In this document: piece by piece, positions 53,864 through 64,000 of the stretch | Position numbering within the stretch: the stretch's first letter is position 1 | Layout of the letters: each line of letters starts with the position of its first letter | From: Typhlomys cinereus | Lineage: Eukaryota; Chordata; Mammalia; Rodentia; Platacanthomyidae | Direction of reading: 5' to 3' | DNA length: 64,000 bases | NCBI GenBank assembly: GCA_023101885.1 | Contig: JALPQD010000392.1 | Location: 75,515-139,514 of the forward strand | The notes under the pieces: model-generated | Seen by the model: the letters and a program-made list of their open reading frames with translations, nothing else | Told to the model about the DNA's origin: nothing | Databases searched by the model: none | Program-made: the position numbers and the translations under genes

Positions 53864-54985
53864 GTACTCGTGACCTTGGACTCTTAGCAAACTGACAGGT
53901 CTCCAGCACATGGGTCGCCTTCTGGATCTAGAAAAATCTGGGTGACATGCCTGGCCTGGCATCTCAGTTTTGTTCCTTGCTGGTTTGGGATTTCCAGCTC
54001 CTAGTTTGACCTTTGTGAGCCCTAGTATTGCTGCCTGGCAGCAGGCATGCCACATTATTTTTGTGTCCAACGAGAGTGCCTCTGAGAAGGGTTAAAATGA
54101 AGAAACGTTACCGTCCATGGTAAGAACTTGACCAAGGACCCGGGTTAGTCCAATCTCAGTGAGTGGCCTCACCAAGTTAGGTCAGGTCTCTTGACCCAAG
54201 TTAGCGGAGTCTGAGCCCTGATGTCAGCCTCACAAGCCAGGTTCCTGCCTGTCACACTGCATGGCCAGGAAGATGTGATGGCCCATGCAAAGGGGCCACT
54301 TCATCCCTGGGGACAAGGACCAGCGGCGGCTCCTCTCACTCCAGCTGTCTGATCATCTCTTGCCTTTTGGTTAGGCTGAAGTCTCCACCCACAGCTGCCA
54401 CGGAGCAGGACGCCCCTGACCTTTGCGTGTTGTCCGTGGCAGGCGCCTGGACTAGGGATCTTCTGGGAAGTGGGGACTGTAGATTTCAAGATAAGATCCC
54501 TCCATCCGGGCTTTCCTTCAGGCTACCTCGCCTTCGGGACTTGCCATGTCCATATTTGCAAAAGGGAGAACATTGTTGACCTTGCATGCACAACTCCAAC
54601 CCACAAAGGAGTCCAAGGATCTGACATAGAGCAAGTATGAAGGACTCGAGAAGGGCTACTCTTGACCATGGAGTTCTAATTATTGCTTTAGCTATTTTTG
54701 GGGGGGGAGGGGACTAGGGAGCAGTTAATAAAAAAAGGTTTCATTTCTTTGGATAAGAAACACCTTATATAATATCATCTTTATCTCTCCAGTGACCACC
54801 ATTTAATAGACGCTGAATAATTGATTCTATCTTGAAAGGAGTGGGGGACAGTTGATCTCACCTAGAATTTTAAGTCTCTGTCACAATCTTACACTGCTCT
54901 GTCCCCATAGTCTACACTGCCTTTTCTTTGTTTGCCCCTCATTCACTTTTTCATTCTGATGAATGTGTGGCTGTTTGTCGTCTCC
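53864..54985. other. Unique-looking DNA (intron if the exon at 53.7 kb is real)
   Basis: No recent repeats recognised. 'tagtccaatctcagtgagtgg...tgaccctgatg' stretches look unique. Confidence 0.4.
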
Positions 54986-54990
54986 CCTCT

Positions 54991-55075
54991 TCCGTGCTGA
55001 GAATTGAACTAGGAGCGGGCGGCTTCTAGCAATTCAGGCAAGCACTCTACCACGGAGGTCTACCTCTAACTCTGG
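54991..55075 (-). mobile_element. ID-type SINE, antisense
   Basis: 'gtgctgagaattgaactaggagc...caggcaagcactctaccacgg' is the complement of the tRNA-Ala-derived ID element (box A and box B recognisable). Confidence 0.75.
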
Positions 55076-55980
55076 ACACTTACTAGGTGTGAAAGAGTAG
55101 GGTTCAGTTAAATCGCTCCTGGGCAGTATGTTTAAAATGAAAATGCTACCAACTCACAAATGGCTAAATATGGCAGAGTGCGTTAAGACAGAAAAAGTAA
55201 CCATCGCGTGTGTCTGTTCTCCCCGCAGCCTTCTGAACTGGTTTGAACAAAGCCAAGTTCGGAAGGGTTTCCATTTAAATGATTTATCTAAGACGTGCTC
55301 GGTGGGCCTCGGTCCTCCCAGGACCTTGCATTCCAGGCAGGAATGATTATGCATGTCTGAGCTCATGTTTCAGAAGCAGAATGGAATTTTGTGTCTCTCT
55401 CTCTCTCTCTCTTTTTTTTTGTTCTGCCCTGAAACCTTACACTCATTTGGCTTCCTGAAATGAATATGATACTCATGGTATAATTCCCAAGCAATCCTTT
55501 CCCACTTTCTTTGCTTTCTTTTGTCTTTCACGTGATACCACTGTGTATTAAGAACCGGACATATTTCTGATCATGGGAGTACAGAAGGTCAGTAAACTGG
55601 GTGGGTATAATCTCAATTGTTATCATCTTTCTAACCCGATTAACTCTCATTTTTAAAAATTAATTCTAACTCAACATGTATTAGTCTATGCCCCAGCAGA
55701 TCCACTTTTAAGAACTTAATGCTTGGTGTCTTCCATATGGCTAAAAAAAAAAGGACAAATATTTTAATTTTGATCAAGTTCAAATAATTAGTTTCTCTTT
55801 TTCAGGCCATGCATTGGGTATTATGTCTAAGCACATTGTACCAGGCTCTAAGTCTGGGAGATTTTCTTCCAAAAGCTTGATAGTTATATATTTTATGTGT
55901 TAGTAAACAATCTTTTTAACTTAAATTTTTAAAATTCAAAATAATTAAATATTCTTTGCATGAAGTGTTAGGCTGAAGGG
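55076..55980. other. Unique, AT-rich DNA
   Basis: Short (CT)n at about 55398-55412. No gene recognised. Confidence 0.4.
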
Positions 55981-55984
55981 TATA

Positions 55985-56165
55985 GTACTTATTTTTTTGT
56001 TGTTGTTTATGGACATATAATTGCTTTTGCTACACATCTGGCAGGGGATTAATATTGAGAATATATAAGGACCCATAAAACAAGCAACCCAGTGAATAAA
56101 TAGGCTAATGAAATACATAGGGAGTTCTCAAAAGATGAAACATGAATGGTCAATAGATTCCCAGT
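55985..56165 (+). mobile_element. Rodent L1 ORF2 fragment
   Basis: 'gtgaataaataggctaatgaa...gagttctcaaaagatgaaacatgaatggtcaatag' follows the L1 ORF2 3' segment 'caataaatgggctaatgaa...cagttctcaaaagaagaaatacaaatggcc'. Frames are broken. Confidence 0.7.
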
Positions 56166-56689
56166 TGATTATAAGCAGAAGAGATGGGTGTAGCTTTTCG
56201 TGAGTGCATCTTAAAGAAAAGAACATCACCTTCCCCTTCTTTTTACTTATCCTCTGTTGACTGGACTGTGATATGAGCATAACGAGAGGTGAGCCAGGAG
56301 GCGTTCAGATGGTGAAAGTCGCTGCCCTACTATAGGAACCTCAGAGACTGTGGAAGAAGCCCAGGTCCCTGATGGAGTCACAGAACAACAGTGTTTGACT
56401 TAAATGGCTGACCTACAATAAAGGACAAGGAAATACTGTCTTGCATGGTTAAGTAACAGCTAAATTTCATTTCCTCTTTATTATAGTTAAAACAGATCCC
56501 AAAGTAGTACACATAGATCGTCCTGTTTAAAAAAAAAATAGGTTCCCACTCAGCTGCCTGTGACAGAAAGGGACATCACGGTGTCACGCACCTTGAAAGT
56601 TTGTTGCGTCTATGGGACCATCACTCACAAGAGCTTCATCCGTCACAATTTTCAAACTCCTTCTATGGGGACTTGTTCAGAGCCTAGTC

Positions 56690-56821
56690 TGTAAAACAAG
56701 AGAAAAAGAAGCACCTTGTAACATCCCAGAGCAAAACAATAAGGAGTTAGAACAATCTAGGGTGATTTCTGATGTCACCTGTGGGCCTCCACAAGCACAT
56801 ATACTCAAGTGTTCTCTGATA

Positions 56822-56877
<56 letters not shown>
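56690..56877 (+). mobile_element. tRNA-headed CA-family SINE, 5' truncated
   Basis: 'cccagagcaaaacaataaggagttagaacaatctagggtgatttctgatgtcacc' then a CA tract at 56820-56877. The tRNA head is absent. Confidence 0.8.
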
Positions 56878-56879
<2 letters not shown>

Positions 56880-56880
<1 letters not shown>

Positions 56881-58065
56881 CAAAAAGAAAAGAAATAAGT
56901 TGTGGACTTATTGTCTTATTGTCAAAATACGTATTCCCTTCCTCGGATGGCAAGTAGAATTTCTGGAGACACACATCACAAATCCATCAATTTTCTTAGG
57001 AGTCTTTCTTATTACCAATCTTGAAAAGCAACTTAAACCTTGATTTCCGGTCGCAGTTTCATTGAGTGCCCTTGATTACAGACACCCAGACGAGGAACTG
57101 TGAGGATGACTCTCAGAACTTGCACCCATAGGCTCTGTCAGATCAATTTACAAACCCCTCTTTCTCAGCACAGGTAAGGATGTCTTGAAGTGGCTTGTTT
57201 AAATGTTTTTTTTTTTTCTAACCACTTACCTGCACATCACCAGAAAAAGAACTCCATGACTTTGCAGCAATTTGACAATGAAATATGTCACAAACCACTG
57301 AAAAAGTCTAAGGAAGTTTTCCCTGTGCTACTGACAGGAACTATGGGAGCGTATTGCAGAAATTCATCTAGTCTATGTCCATGCATATGTATGTTGTGAT
57401 GTTAGATATTACGACAAACAAAACACTAAATCTCAGTGCCTTTAAGAGAATATTTTCCTTCTTCCTTTTTTATATGCACAAGAAATTTGTATTTTCCTCT
57501 TGTACATGGAGATGTACACAGCATGCCAACCACATGCATGTCAGAGGTCCGAGGACAGCTAGTAAGAGGCAGTTTTCTCTTTCTATCATGCAAGTTCCAG
57601 GGAGTGAAGTAAGGCTGTCAGGCTTAGAGGCGTGTGTCTCTACCTGCTGAATCTAATAAAATCATTTTCTCAAAACAGCAGCAGAAGATACTCCTGAACT
57701 TACTGGGGTCGCAAGCTTGATACCTGCTGTATATGAGACCGTGATTATCTTAAATTAAATATATTATATAAAACGATCTAAAAAGGGTGCACATCATGAC
57801 ACATTGGCTTTTCATCTATCTAATCACTGTTGATTTAGCACTAAAAGATGAGTCTATGTCTCTAATCAAACTTGAGGCTCATAAGGGGGCCACTGCAGCT
57901 AGACAGCTTGCTCTGGGTCTCCATCTACCAAGCTGGGATGTTACATAAGCTGCCACACCCACCTGACATTTTACATGGCATCTGGGAATCTGAGCGCCAG
58001 AACTTTTTGTTTGCATGACAAGTGTGTTAAGTGGCGAGCCTTCTCCCCAACTCATAAATCAAGGG
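56880..58065. other. Unassigned DNA
   Basis: No gene recognised. May contain decayed LINE. Confidence 0.35.
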
Positions 58066-58069
58066 GGAA

Positions 58070-58265
58070 AAAAAAGACGGTCCATCTTAAAAACTGGGCA
58101 AAACAACGAAGCATTACATATGCAAATGAGCATTAAATGCACAGTAAACAATAAATTCAAGGGCTCCTGAGGAAAGTAAATAAATATTTAATATCATGCC
58201 AACCATCTAGAATGACAATTCCAGTTGTTGGCAGAGACATGGGAAACTGGAACTTCCTTTTTTTT
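58070..58265 (+). mobile_element. L1 fragment
   Basis: 'aaaaactgggcaaaac', 'tatgcaaatgagcattaaa', 'tcatgccaaccatctagaatgac', 'ttggcagagacatgggaaactggaac' match the order of L1 ORF2 3' motifs (including 'tggtgaggatgtggagaaactggaac'). It is followed by an A/T-rich stretch. Confidence 0.55.
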
Positions 58266-58996
58266 TTTTTTTTAGTATCATTTTGTATTTCAAGACATAC
58301 AATAAAGTTTAGATAACTTTGATACATATTCTAGCATGTATCCTTAAAAGTAAAAAAAGTAGTAAACTAGTGTCCTGCATATAGAACATGTAACATTGTT
58401 ATAAAAGAATTACACCCCAAGTTTTTAACCAGAATCTCACCAAGTTTTTAAGCCTAACTTCTAGGTACAGCGAATGAAAAGCTAAAGAAAAAGCACGTAC
58501 CATGAGAAATCACTTAGATAAATCCAGAATGTTGACTGTTGTACACGGTGGTCTGAACTCTTCCAAAAGTCAAAAAGGGGAAAAAAATGTTTGTTAAATG
58601 CAATGGATGAACCAAGGCTGGATCTTGGTTGAGAGAGGAAAAAAAATATAAAAGATAATCTTGACACTTGGGGAAAATTTTAGGCTAGATACCAGAGGTC
58701 AACAAGAAGTTATTATAATAAGAAGCTATTATTTTTTATGATGTGCAAATGATGTGGAAGTATGTTGTCATTCTTAGTTGTTGCATGCTGACATAGTTCC
58801 TGGAGGAATTGTCAAGATATTGCCACCTCATTTGCAAATATAGTGAAAAATAGTGAAAAACGGATAAAGATGATAGATGAATGGACATAGAAGTGGAGTT
58901 GCAGAGAAGTAAGTTCAATATGGAAAAATACTAACAATTGCTTGATTTAGACAGTGACAAACCATTTTATCTAGCATCTGTTGCCTACATAGCTGT

Positions 58997-59133
58997 CTAC
59001 TCATCTACATATTATCTACCTATACTATTATTTATCTACTATCTACCATTTCTCTCGATACCTTCCTGTCTACTCGTCTATACATTATATCTATCTGTCT
59101 ATCTGTCTGTCATCTACCTATTCATCTATCATT
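58997..59133. repeat. Degenerate (TATC/CTAT) tetranucleotide tract
   Basis: 'catctacatattatctacctatac...ctatctgtctatctgtctgtcatctacc': imperfect TATC/TGTC units adjoining the SINE at 59146. Confidence 0.8.
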
Positions 59134-59145
59134 GTCATTCTAGAA

Positions 59146-59342
59146 ATTGAACCTAGAGTCTCCCACATGCTAGGCGAGTGTTCTAACATTGTGCTGGATT
59201 CTCAGCTTTATTTTCACTTTTTAATTTGAACTGAGGTCTCATTAAGCTGTCTAGGCTGACTTTGAACTCATTTGACAGCTCAGGCCACTCTTCTCCTTCC
59301 ATCTCCCATGTAATGGAATTATAGGCCTGTGCCGCCGGACCT
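59146..59342 (-). mobile_element. B1 + ID composite SINE (B1-dID/ID_B1-like), antisense
   Basis: From the left: the ID complement ('aattgaacctagagtctccc', 'atgctaggcgagtgttctaac') then the B1 complement ('tgaggtctcattaagctgtctaggctgac', 'ggaattataggcctgtgccgcc'). On its own strand the order is B1 then ID, the reverse of B4. Confidence 0.7.
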
Positions 59343-62200
59343 ATTTGATTTAAAATTTACTTTTAAAGTTCAGTAACACATTCGCGGAGTGTATTTTTTT
59401 AAATGGAGTCTTCTACAGTGCTTCAAAAGCTGCAAGTAAATTCTATTAGAGGAAACTAGAAACTGGAAACACTAGGCTATATGTTGGAGAAACGGCTATG
59501 TTAGAGAAGATACTGCAAATCTAATTAGAGAAATTAAAGTAAGAGTGTCCACTATGGTCCTACCCTAGAGGTCTGGTTAAGATATATATTTATGTGTTTT
59601 CAGTTAAAATAAATGCTTCATGTATGCACACATCACTTTTAATGATTCTTTTCTTTGGCTATGTTTTTCCAATGGACCAATCAATGGCTAGTGCCAATGG
59701 ATATCGGACAAGAGGGCATTCTATGTACACTTCCTCTGTGGAAAGAATGTGGTATCCAGCTAATAATAAGTTCAGGGATTGAGATCAGATAGATACCATC
59801 CACGTGCCTCTGACAACACTTAGAAGCTTAATATCACTGAACATTCCAGGAGATAACAGGGTGTGAGAAGACTATGCTAGGCTTTTAGGGACCCCCCCCT
59901 CGCGGGGCAATAGACACACAGGGATGTGGGGTTGATTACATGTTGGAGTGTAACCTTGGCACAAACAGCCAACATTTCAACCTGTGTGCTCTAAGGAGAG
60001 GCTGGAATCTACCTCATACAGACAATGTCTCTATCGTGACTGTATAATGTGGTTGTATACCTAACACAGTAACCATATGTAGAAATGCCTGGCAAACGAA
60101 AAGGGGCTCAAAGACCGTGATGGTTAATGAAAACATAAGACAAGAGGTTTTCTTTCCTTGAAAATCCCCAAGAAGGGAAATGGGGGTAAGTGTATCAAAT
60201 GTGCTCAGATTAATCTGATTTTCAGAAACTGGCTAGACCGCTACTTTGAGAGGATGCTAAGGGCAGACACAGCACCATTGCTGCATTTTTTTCTAAGATG
60301 TGGATTGTAGAGTCGAGCCGTGTCTGTACCTGTCGCATCAGAAGCTCTGGAGGCGGCATGCGACCGGGTGTGAAAGCTCTGTTAGCAGATTTAGGACGAC
60401 AGCCTGCACCCAGCCTGCCCTGACAGCCTAGGCTCTGCCACCTCGACCCATCATTGCGTAGGACCCAGTCTTTCCTGCAAGGTGGGCTGACAGTTCCCTT
60501 CCCCTTTCCAGTTCCCTGAGAGCTGGGATCAGGTTCCAGCCTTTTCTTTCTCCCAGCATGAGTTTCCTGGTAGAAATTCCAGTACTCCCAGGGTTGCCTT
60601 GTTTAAACAGTCCAGAAAGCCAGACTGAGGGACACAAGACCCTTTCGAATTCTCTCATTCCTCCTAGCCATGCTGGCTGTACACTACGGAGCCCAAGTCT
60701 GCTCTGTTCTCTGAAGTTCCCTGCACTTCACAGACTGCCTGGCCCAAAGACGTGCCCAGTCAAAACCGGGTAGTTAGATGAACAGAAAGACAAATGAGCA
60801 ATATGTCCTCCCATGGCCTGACAAATGAGCAGAATAACTCTGGCTTCTGCTCTTCCTTCCTTACTTCTTGGGTTATAAGCTGCCCTCCTCCTTTCTCCTT
60901 TGGTACTGTCTTTAGAGTCACCGTTACCTGATTTTGCTATAGGAACTTGTTGACAGGAAAAAGAGGCGGGCCCAGGGTTCTCTTCCAGCTAGAGAAGCCC
61001 CGACTTAGAGGCTGGATTTGCATGTACAACAGTGGTTCTCTCTCCTGGGTGCTCTCCACAGTGACCCCAAGACTGGCCTCTACCACGGCATTGCTGGAAT
61101 CCAATATGGACACCTCTAAAAATCCCAGTGTCAAGTATAAAAGGTAGAAAATAACTTAAGACCCATCAGCATTGGAGAACCTTACTATTTAATATGCACA
61201 CAGAGGAAGATCTTACCATTTTATATATACAAAAGAAAGGCTTTTGTTTTTCAGGGTCAGAAAATGTCTAAGGACATATGTAAAATTCCAGAAAAGGGAG
61301 AGGAGGAAGTGAGAGAATGGGGAGAAATTGGGAAAGCATGAAACATGCTGAACAAGATCTTGAGCAAACTTCCCAGCTGTGAACTCATGAACATCAGATC
61401 AGTCATTAGTGTGAATTGTGAGGTTGTGTGTTCCAAACACCGTGACATTGAGCTCCGTGCTTATCTCTTTTCTCATCCCCCTAAAACCCATGGCATGCCG
61501 ATTATATTTAGTGTTCTTTGGAAGAACTTCAGCCAGTGAATACAGACCACACAACCAGTAAGCGACAGAGACATCTGGTCAAAGTTTAGGATAACTGTGC
61601 TCTACTAATTTACCCTTACTTGGGTCTTGAGTACCTGCCAGAAGGGAAGTTTTCTCCCTCCCACATTTCACACCTCTAATATCTGAGCGGCTGTACGGGG
61701 ACATCCCACACAGGCTTCATTCCACCTCTGGCCAAGGAGAGGAACAGAATAACCATTCAATGCTCTGGACCAAGGCGGGAACATGCCTGGATACAACACA
61801 ACTCTCTGGACTTGGAAACGTCCAAGGCAGACTTTGGTTTCTGTCCTCAGCAATGTTTGTTTGGTTCCAGGAACTTCAAGCGACATCATATCACTGATGT
61901 GCTTAGAGATGATTGGAACCAGGGCAGAGGAAAGAGGGAGACACAGAGCTTGTCATTTCCCATGAGGTATACAGTCTTTCCCTTGCTGGGTGTGTAGAAA
62001 ATGTTTTGTGTTAACTTCGGTCCGTTACTCAAACCTATCTCTGCAGCCACTGTAGGAACCTTTTGAAATTCATTATAACAATATAGATAATAATATGATA
62101 TACCTGGGTCATATAGCTGGGTTCACAGTAGGGAGGTCTGTTCAGGATCTATATTATTATCTATTGTATAAGATTATAACAATATTAAGTAAGGGCAGAT
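59343..62200. other. Unique-looking DNA
   Basis: No gene, RNA gene or young repeat recognised in 2.9 kb. Confidence 0.4.
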
Positions 62201-62640
62201 ACAAACCTTAGCCTGCCAGACCCACCGAAGCCGGAAGCAAGGAGCCTTGGTGAGACAGGAAGTGACTGAGCTTCTTCTCTGATTTGGCTCCCTCTGGAGG
62301 TGGGTCTGAACTTAAGTCTGACCATTGTCCATTTCTAATTGAATGTCCAAAATTCCAGAAAGAATTTTTTGTGTCAGAACCCCCCCACCACCATGTGTGG
62401 AGGCAGAACAAACCAGGGTAACTCAGGCCGACTCGCTATATCAACTGCATATGGAGCTGTCTCTTTAAGAAAAAAAAAAAAAAACCGGAGAGGCACCTCC
62501 TCCTTCTTCCTCTTTTCCTTCCTGACAAATATCTTCCCTGCTTCCTTATCCCAGTATCTGACTTTGCCCTTTTGGGTTCTGGGGTTAAAAGCTTTGTTCA
62601 AATGTCTATCGCTAGTCTGAAGGGGAGGCGAAGAATAAAG
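62200..62640 (+). other. Possible LTR-like segment ending in AATAAA
   Basis: 'ctgtctctttaag' plus an A-tract, a pyrimidine-rich stretch and 'gaagaataaagagtttctt' suggest an LTR or retroposed 3' end, but no boundary motifs or duplications are evident. Confidence 0.25.
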
Positions 62641-62642
62641 AG

Positions 62643-62790
62643 TTTCTTAAACTTTATTGTGCATAAAACTCAACTTGAGAACTTAAAAGGCAGGTTCTTG
62701 GATCACAGTAACTAAGATTAAATATTCAACAGGCACAGGGTGAGGGCCAGTGGTCTGGAATTCCAACAAATGCTTCAGGAACTATGCTGG
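62643..62790 (+). mobile_element. MER5/Charlie-like hAT DNA transposon fragment
   Basis: 'ttaaactttattgtgcataaaactcaacttgagaacttaaaaggcaggttcttgg' follows the MER5A 'caaactttagtgtgcatcagaatcacctggagagcttgttaaaa.cagattcctgg' order. Confidence 0.6.
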
Positions 62791-64000
62791 CGAACTGCTC
62801 TCGGAACCTCATTTTGTGACATGTAGTATTAGTGGGAACTCCTAGTTTTAGTGAGTGAGAGTCTCCAGCCCAGATGCCAACTCAGCCTCTGCAGGGGAGA
62901 GAGAAGTAGGGGGTCCACAGTTGCAACCCCCTACTCTGTCTCTGTCCAGTTCAGAACTGTATTCTTAGCTCAGGGCTAAGAGAGCATCATTTAGAACTCC
63001 CATTCAGCAAGCTTTTCTACAGATCTGAGAGGTTTTCCTAGACACATATTTGGGGGTTGGTAAAGAAGATCTACCACAGTATTCCTCATCTTCATGATCT
63101 CACTCACAATGTGATATGAATAGTCCTGTTTTGAATTGTATGATGTTGCGTCTAAACATTTTTTTCCATCCTTCCAAGGTCTTGAAAGCTATTACACCAC
63201 AATGTCACATGAGGGCGCTCTAATGAACCAACGAGTGCAAATTGCCTAGCAAGCAGAGTCCGGGGCCGTGTTATTAAAAGGTCTTGCTTTTTAGCTTAAT
63301 CAGGCTGCTTTAGCCTACCTAGAATGAGCCACAGAGCTTCCAGTTGTGAGGGTATCCCAGTGCATGCACAGTGTGTGTGCGTGTTGTGTGTGAGTACACA
63401 CGTGCATTTGTATATAGATGTGTTGCACAGGTTGGACCGTGGGTAGGAACAAGAACTGATGAGGGACTGAAAGGGAAAAAAATGAAAACTGCGGATTCTT
63501 CAGAGGTTACCTTCTTTGGGATTTGAAAGCCAGTCTCTTGTCCTTGTTGAAATGCCTCCTGCCAGTTTTGAGTTCATGGGGGGGCACACGGGAGCCCTGG
63601 AAAGACCTGCCAGAGGACCACACAAGCCAAGAATGGCTGGTCAGGGCGGCGCATCTCCTGTGTCCTTTTGCCTGACTTCACGAAGTCCCAGCTGGCCGTG
63701 AGCCTTCACAAGCTGACAGATCATGCACCCCACTCAGCAGCTGTGCTGCAAAGCCCAGGCTCCAGAAAAAGTAACTGGGCCTGCATTAGTCACAAAAAAC
63801 AACAATAGTCGAGAGAAGCAGAAAGCATGAGAATGGCTTTATTTTCTCCCCCACTGAATTACGAGATCCAAGCACCCAGTGAGACCTGTTAAGAGCCTGC
63901 TTTCAGCTTCTGCTAAGAGAACTGACTAGAACACCAGAGGTTGGTTCATTACCGCCCCCCCTCCCAGCTTCTTCTCTTCCCACTGCTCTAAAGCTTTCAA
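62791..64000. other. Unique-looking DNA
   Basis: Contains the CTCF-like motif at 63205. No exon recognised. Confidence 0.4.
63205..63219 (+). promoter_or_regulatory. CTCF-like motif
   Basis: tcacatgagggcgct matches the CTCF core (CCASYAGRGGGCGCT) at about 11 of 15 positions, including the invariant GGGCGC block. It is in otherwise CpG-poor, unique sequence. Confidence 0.35.

Overview
This is mammalian nuclear DNA from a rodent. It contains no complete protein-coding gene. The rodent assignment rests on B1 (7SL-derived) SINEs, B4/ID-type composite SINEs, several families of tRNA-headed B2/B3-like SINEs, and abundant MaLR/ERVL LTRs of the MT/ORR1 type, plus older MIR, L1 and ERV relics. The tRNA-headed SINEs do not look like murine B2 (they end in CA- or GA-rich microsatellites rather than the murine B2 tail). 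I infer a myomorph rodent outside the mouse/rat lineage, for example a dipodoid or another non-murine lineage. That last step is inference.

Layout. 1-1712: internal region and 3' LTR of an MT-like MaLR entering from the left edge. 2-13 kb: mostly unique or anciently repetitive DNA with microsatellites, scattered SINEs and ERVL LTRs. 13.6-16 kb: a B1, antisense MaLR and tRNA-SINE copies. 16.9-19.7 kb: an old L1/HAL1-like element interrupted by a near-complete MaLR with the R-U5-internal-U3-R-poly(A) layout of an RNA, flanked by a 13-bp target-site duplication. 21-24 kb: a CpG-dense pocket, a 360-bp polypyrimidine tract, a B4 SINE, and an ERV remnant with an RNase H motif followed by an LTR. 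25-31 kb: three antisense copies of one ERVL-like LTR. 33.1-33.7 kb: a CpG-rich patch with an AP-1 site. 34-42 kb: microsatellites, SINEs, an ERVL LTR and a complex GA-rich tandem array. 43.2-46.1 kb: a three-layer nest (old MaLR, younger solo LTR inside it, then a poly(A)-tailed retroposed insert) ending in a 30-bp minisatellite that appears to derive from an LTR end. 48-52 kb: SINEs and antisense LTRs. 53.69-53.86 kb: the only convincing candidate for a real coding exon, 177 bp with phase 1 at both ends and canonical splice sites. 54-64 kb: mainly unique, with ID/B1, L1 and MER5-like fragments and a CTCF-like motif.

Taken together, the window looks like intronic or intergenic DNA. If the 53.7 kb exon is genuine, much of the window would be intron of a gene transcribed on the + strand. 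The long open frames elsewhere are explained by microsatellites, LTR elements or chance. Family names for repeats come from recall of consensus features and could not be checked by search; boundaries are typically accurate to about 10-20 bp unless a target-site duplication fixes them.
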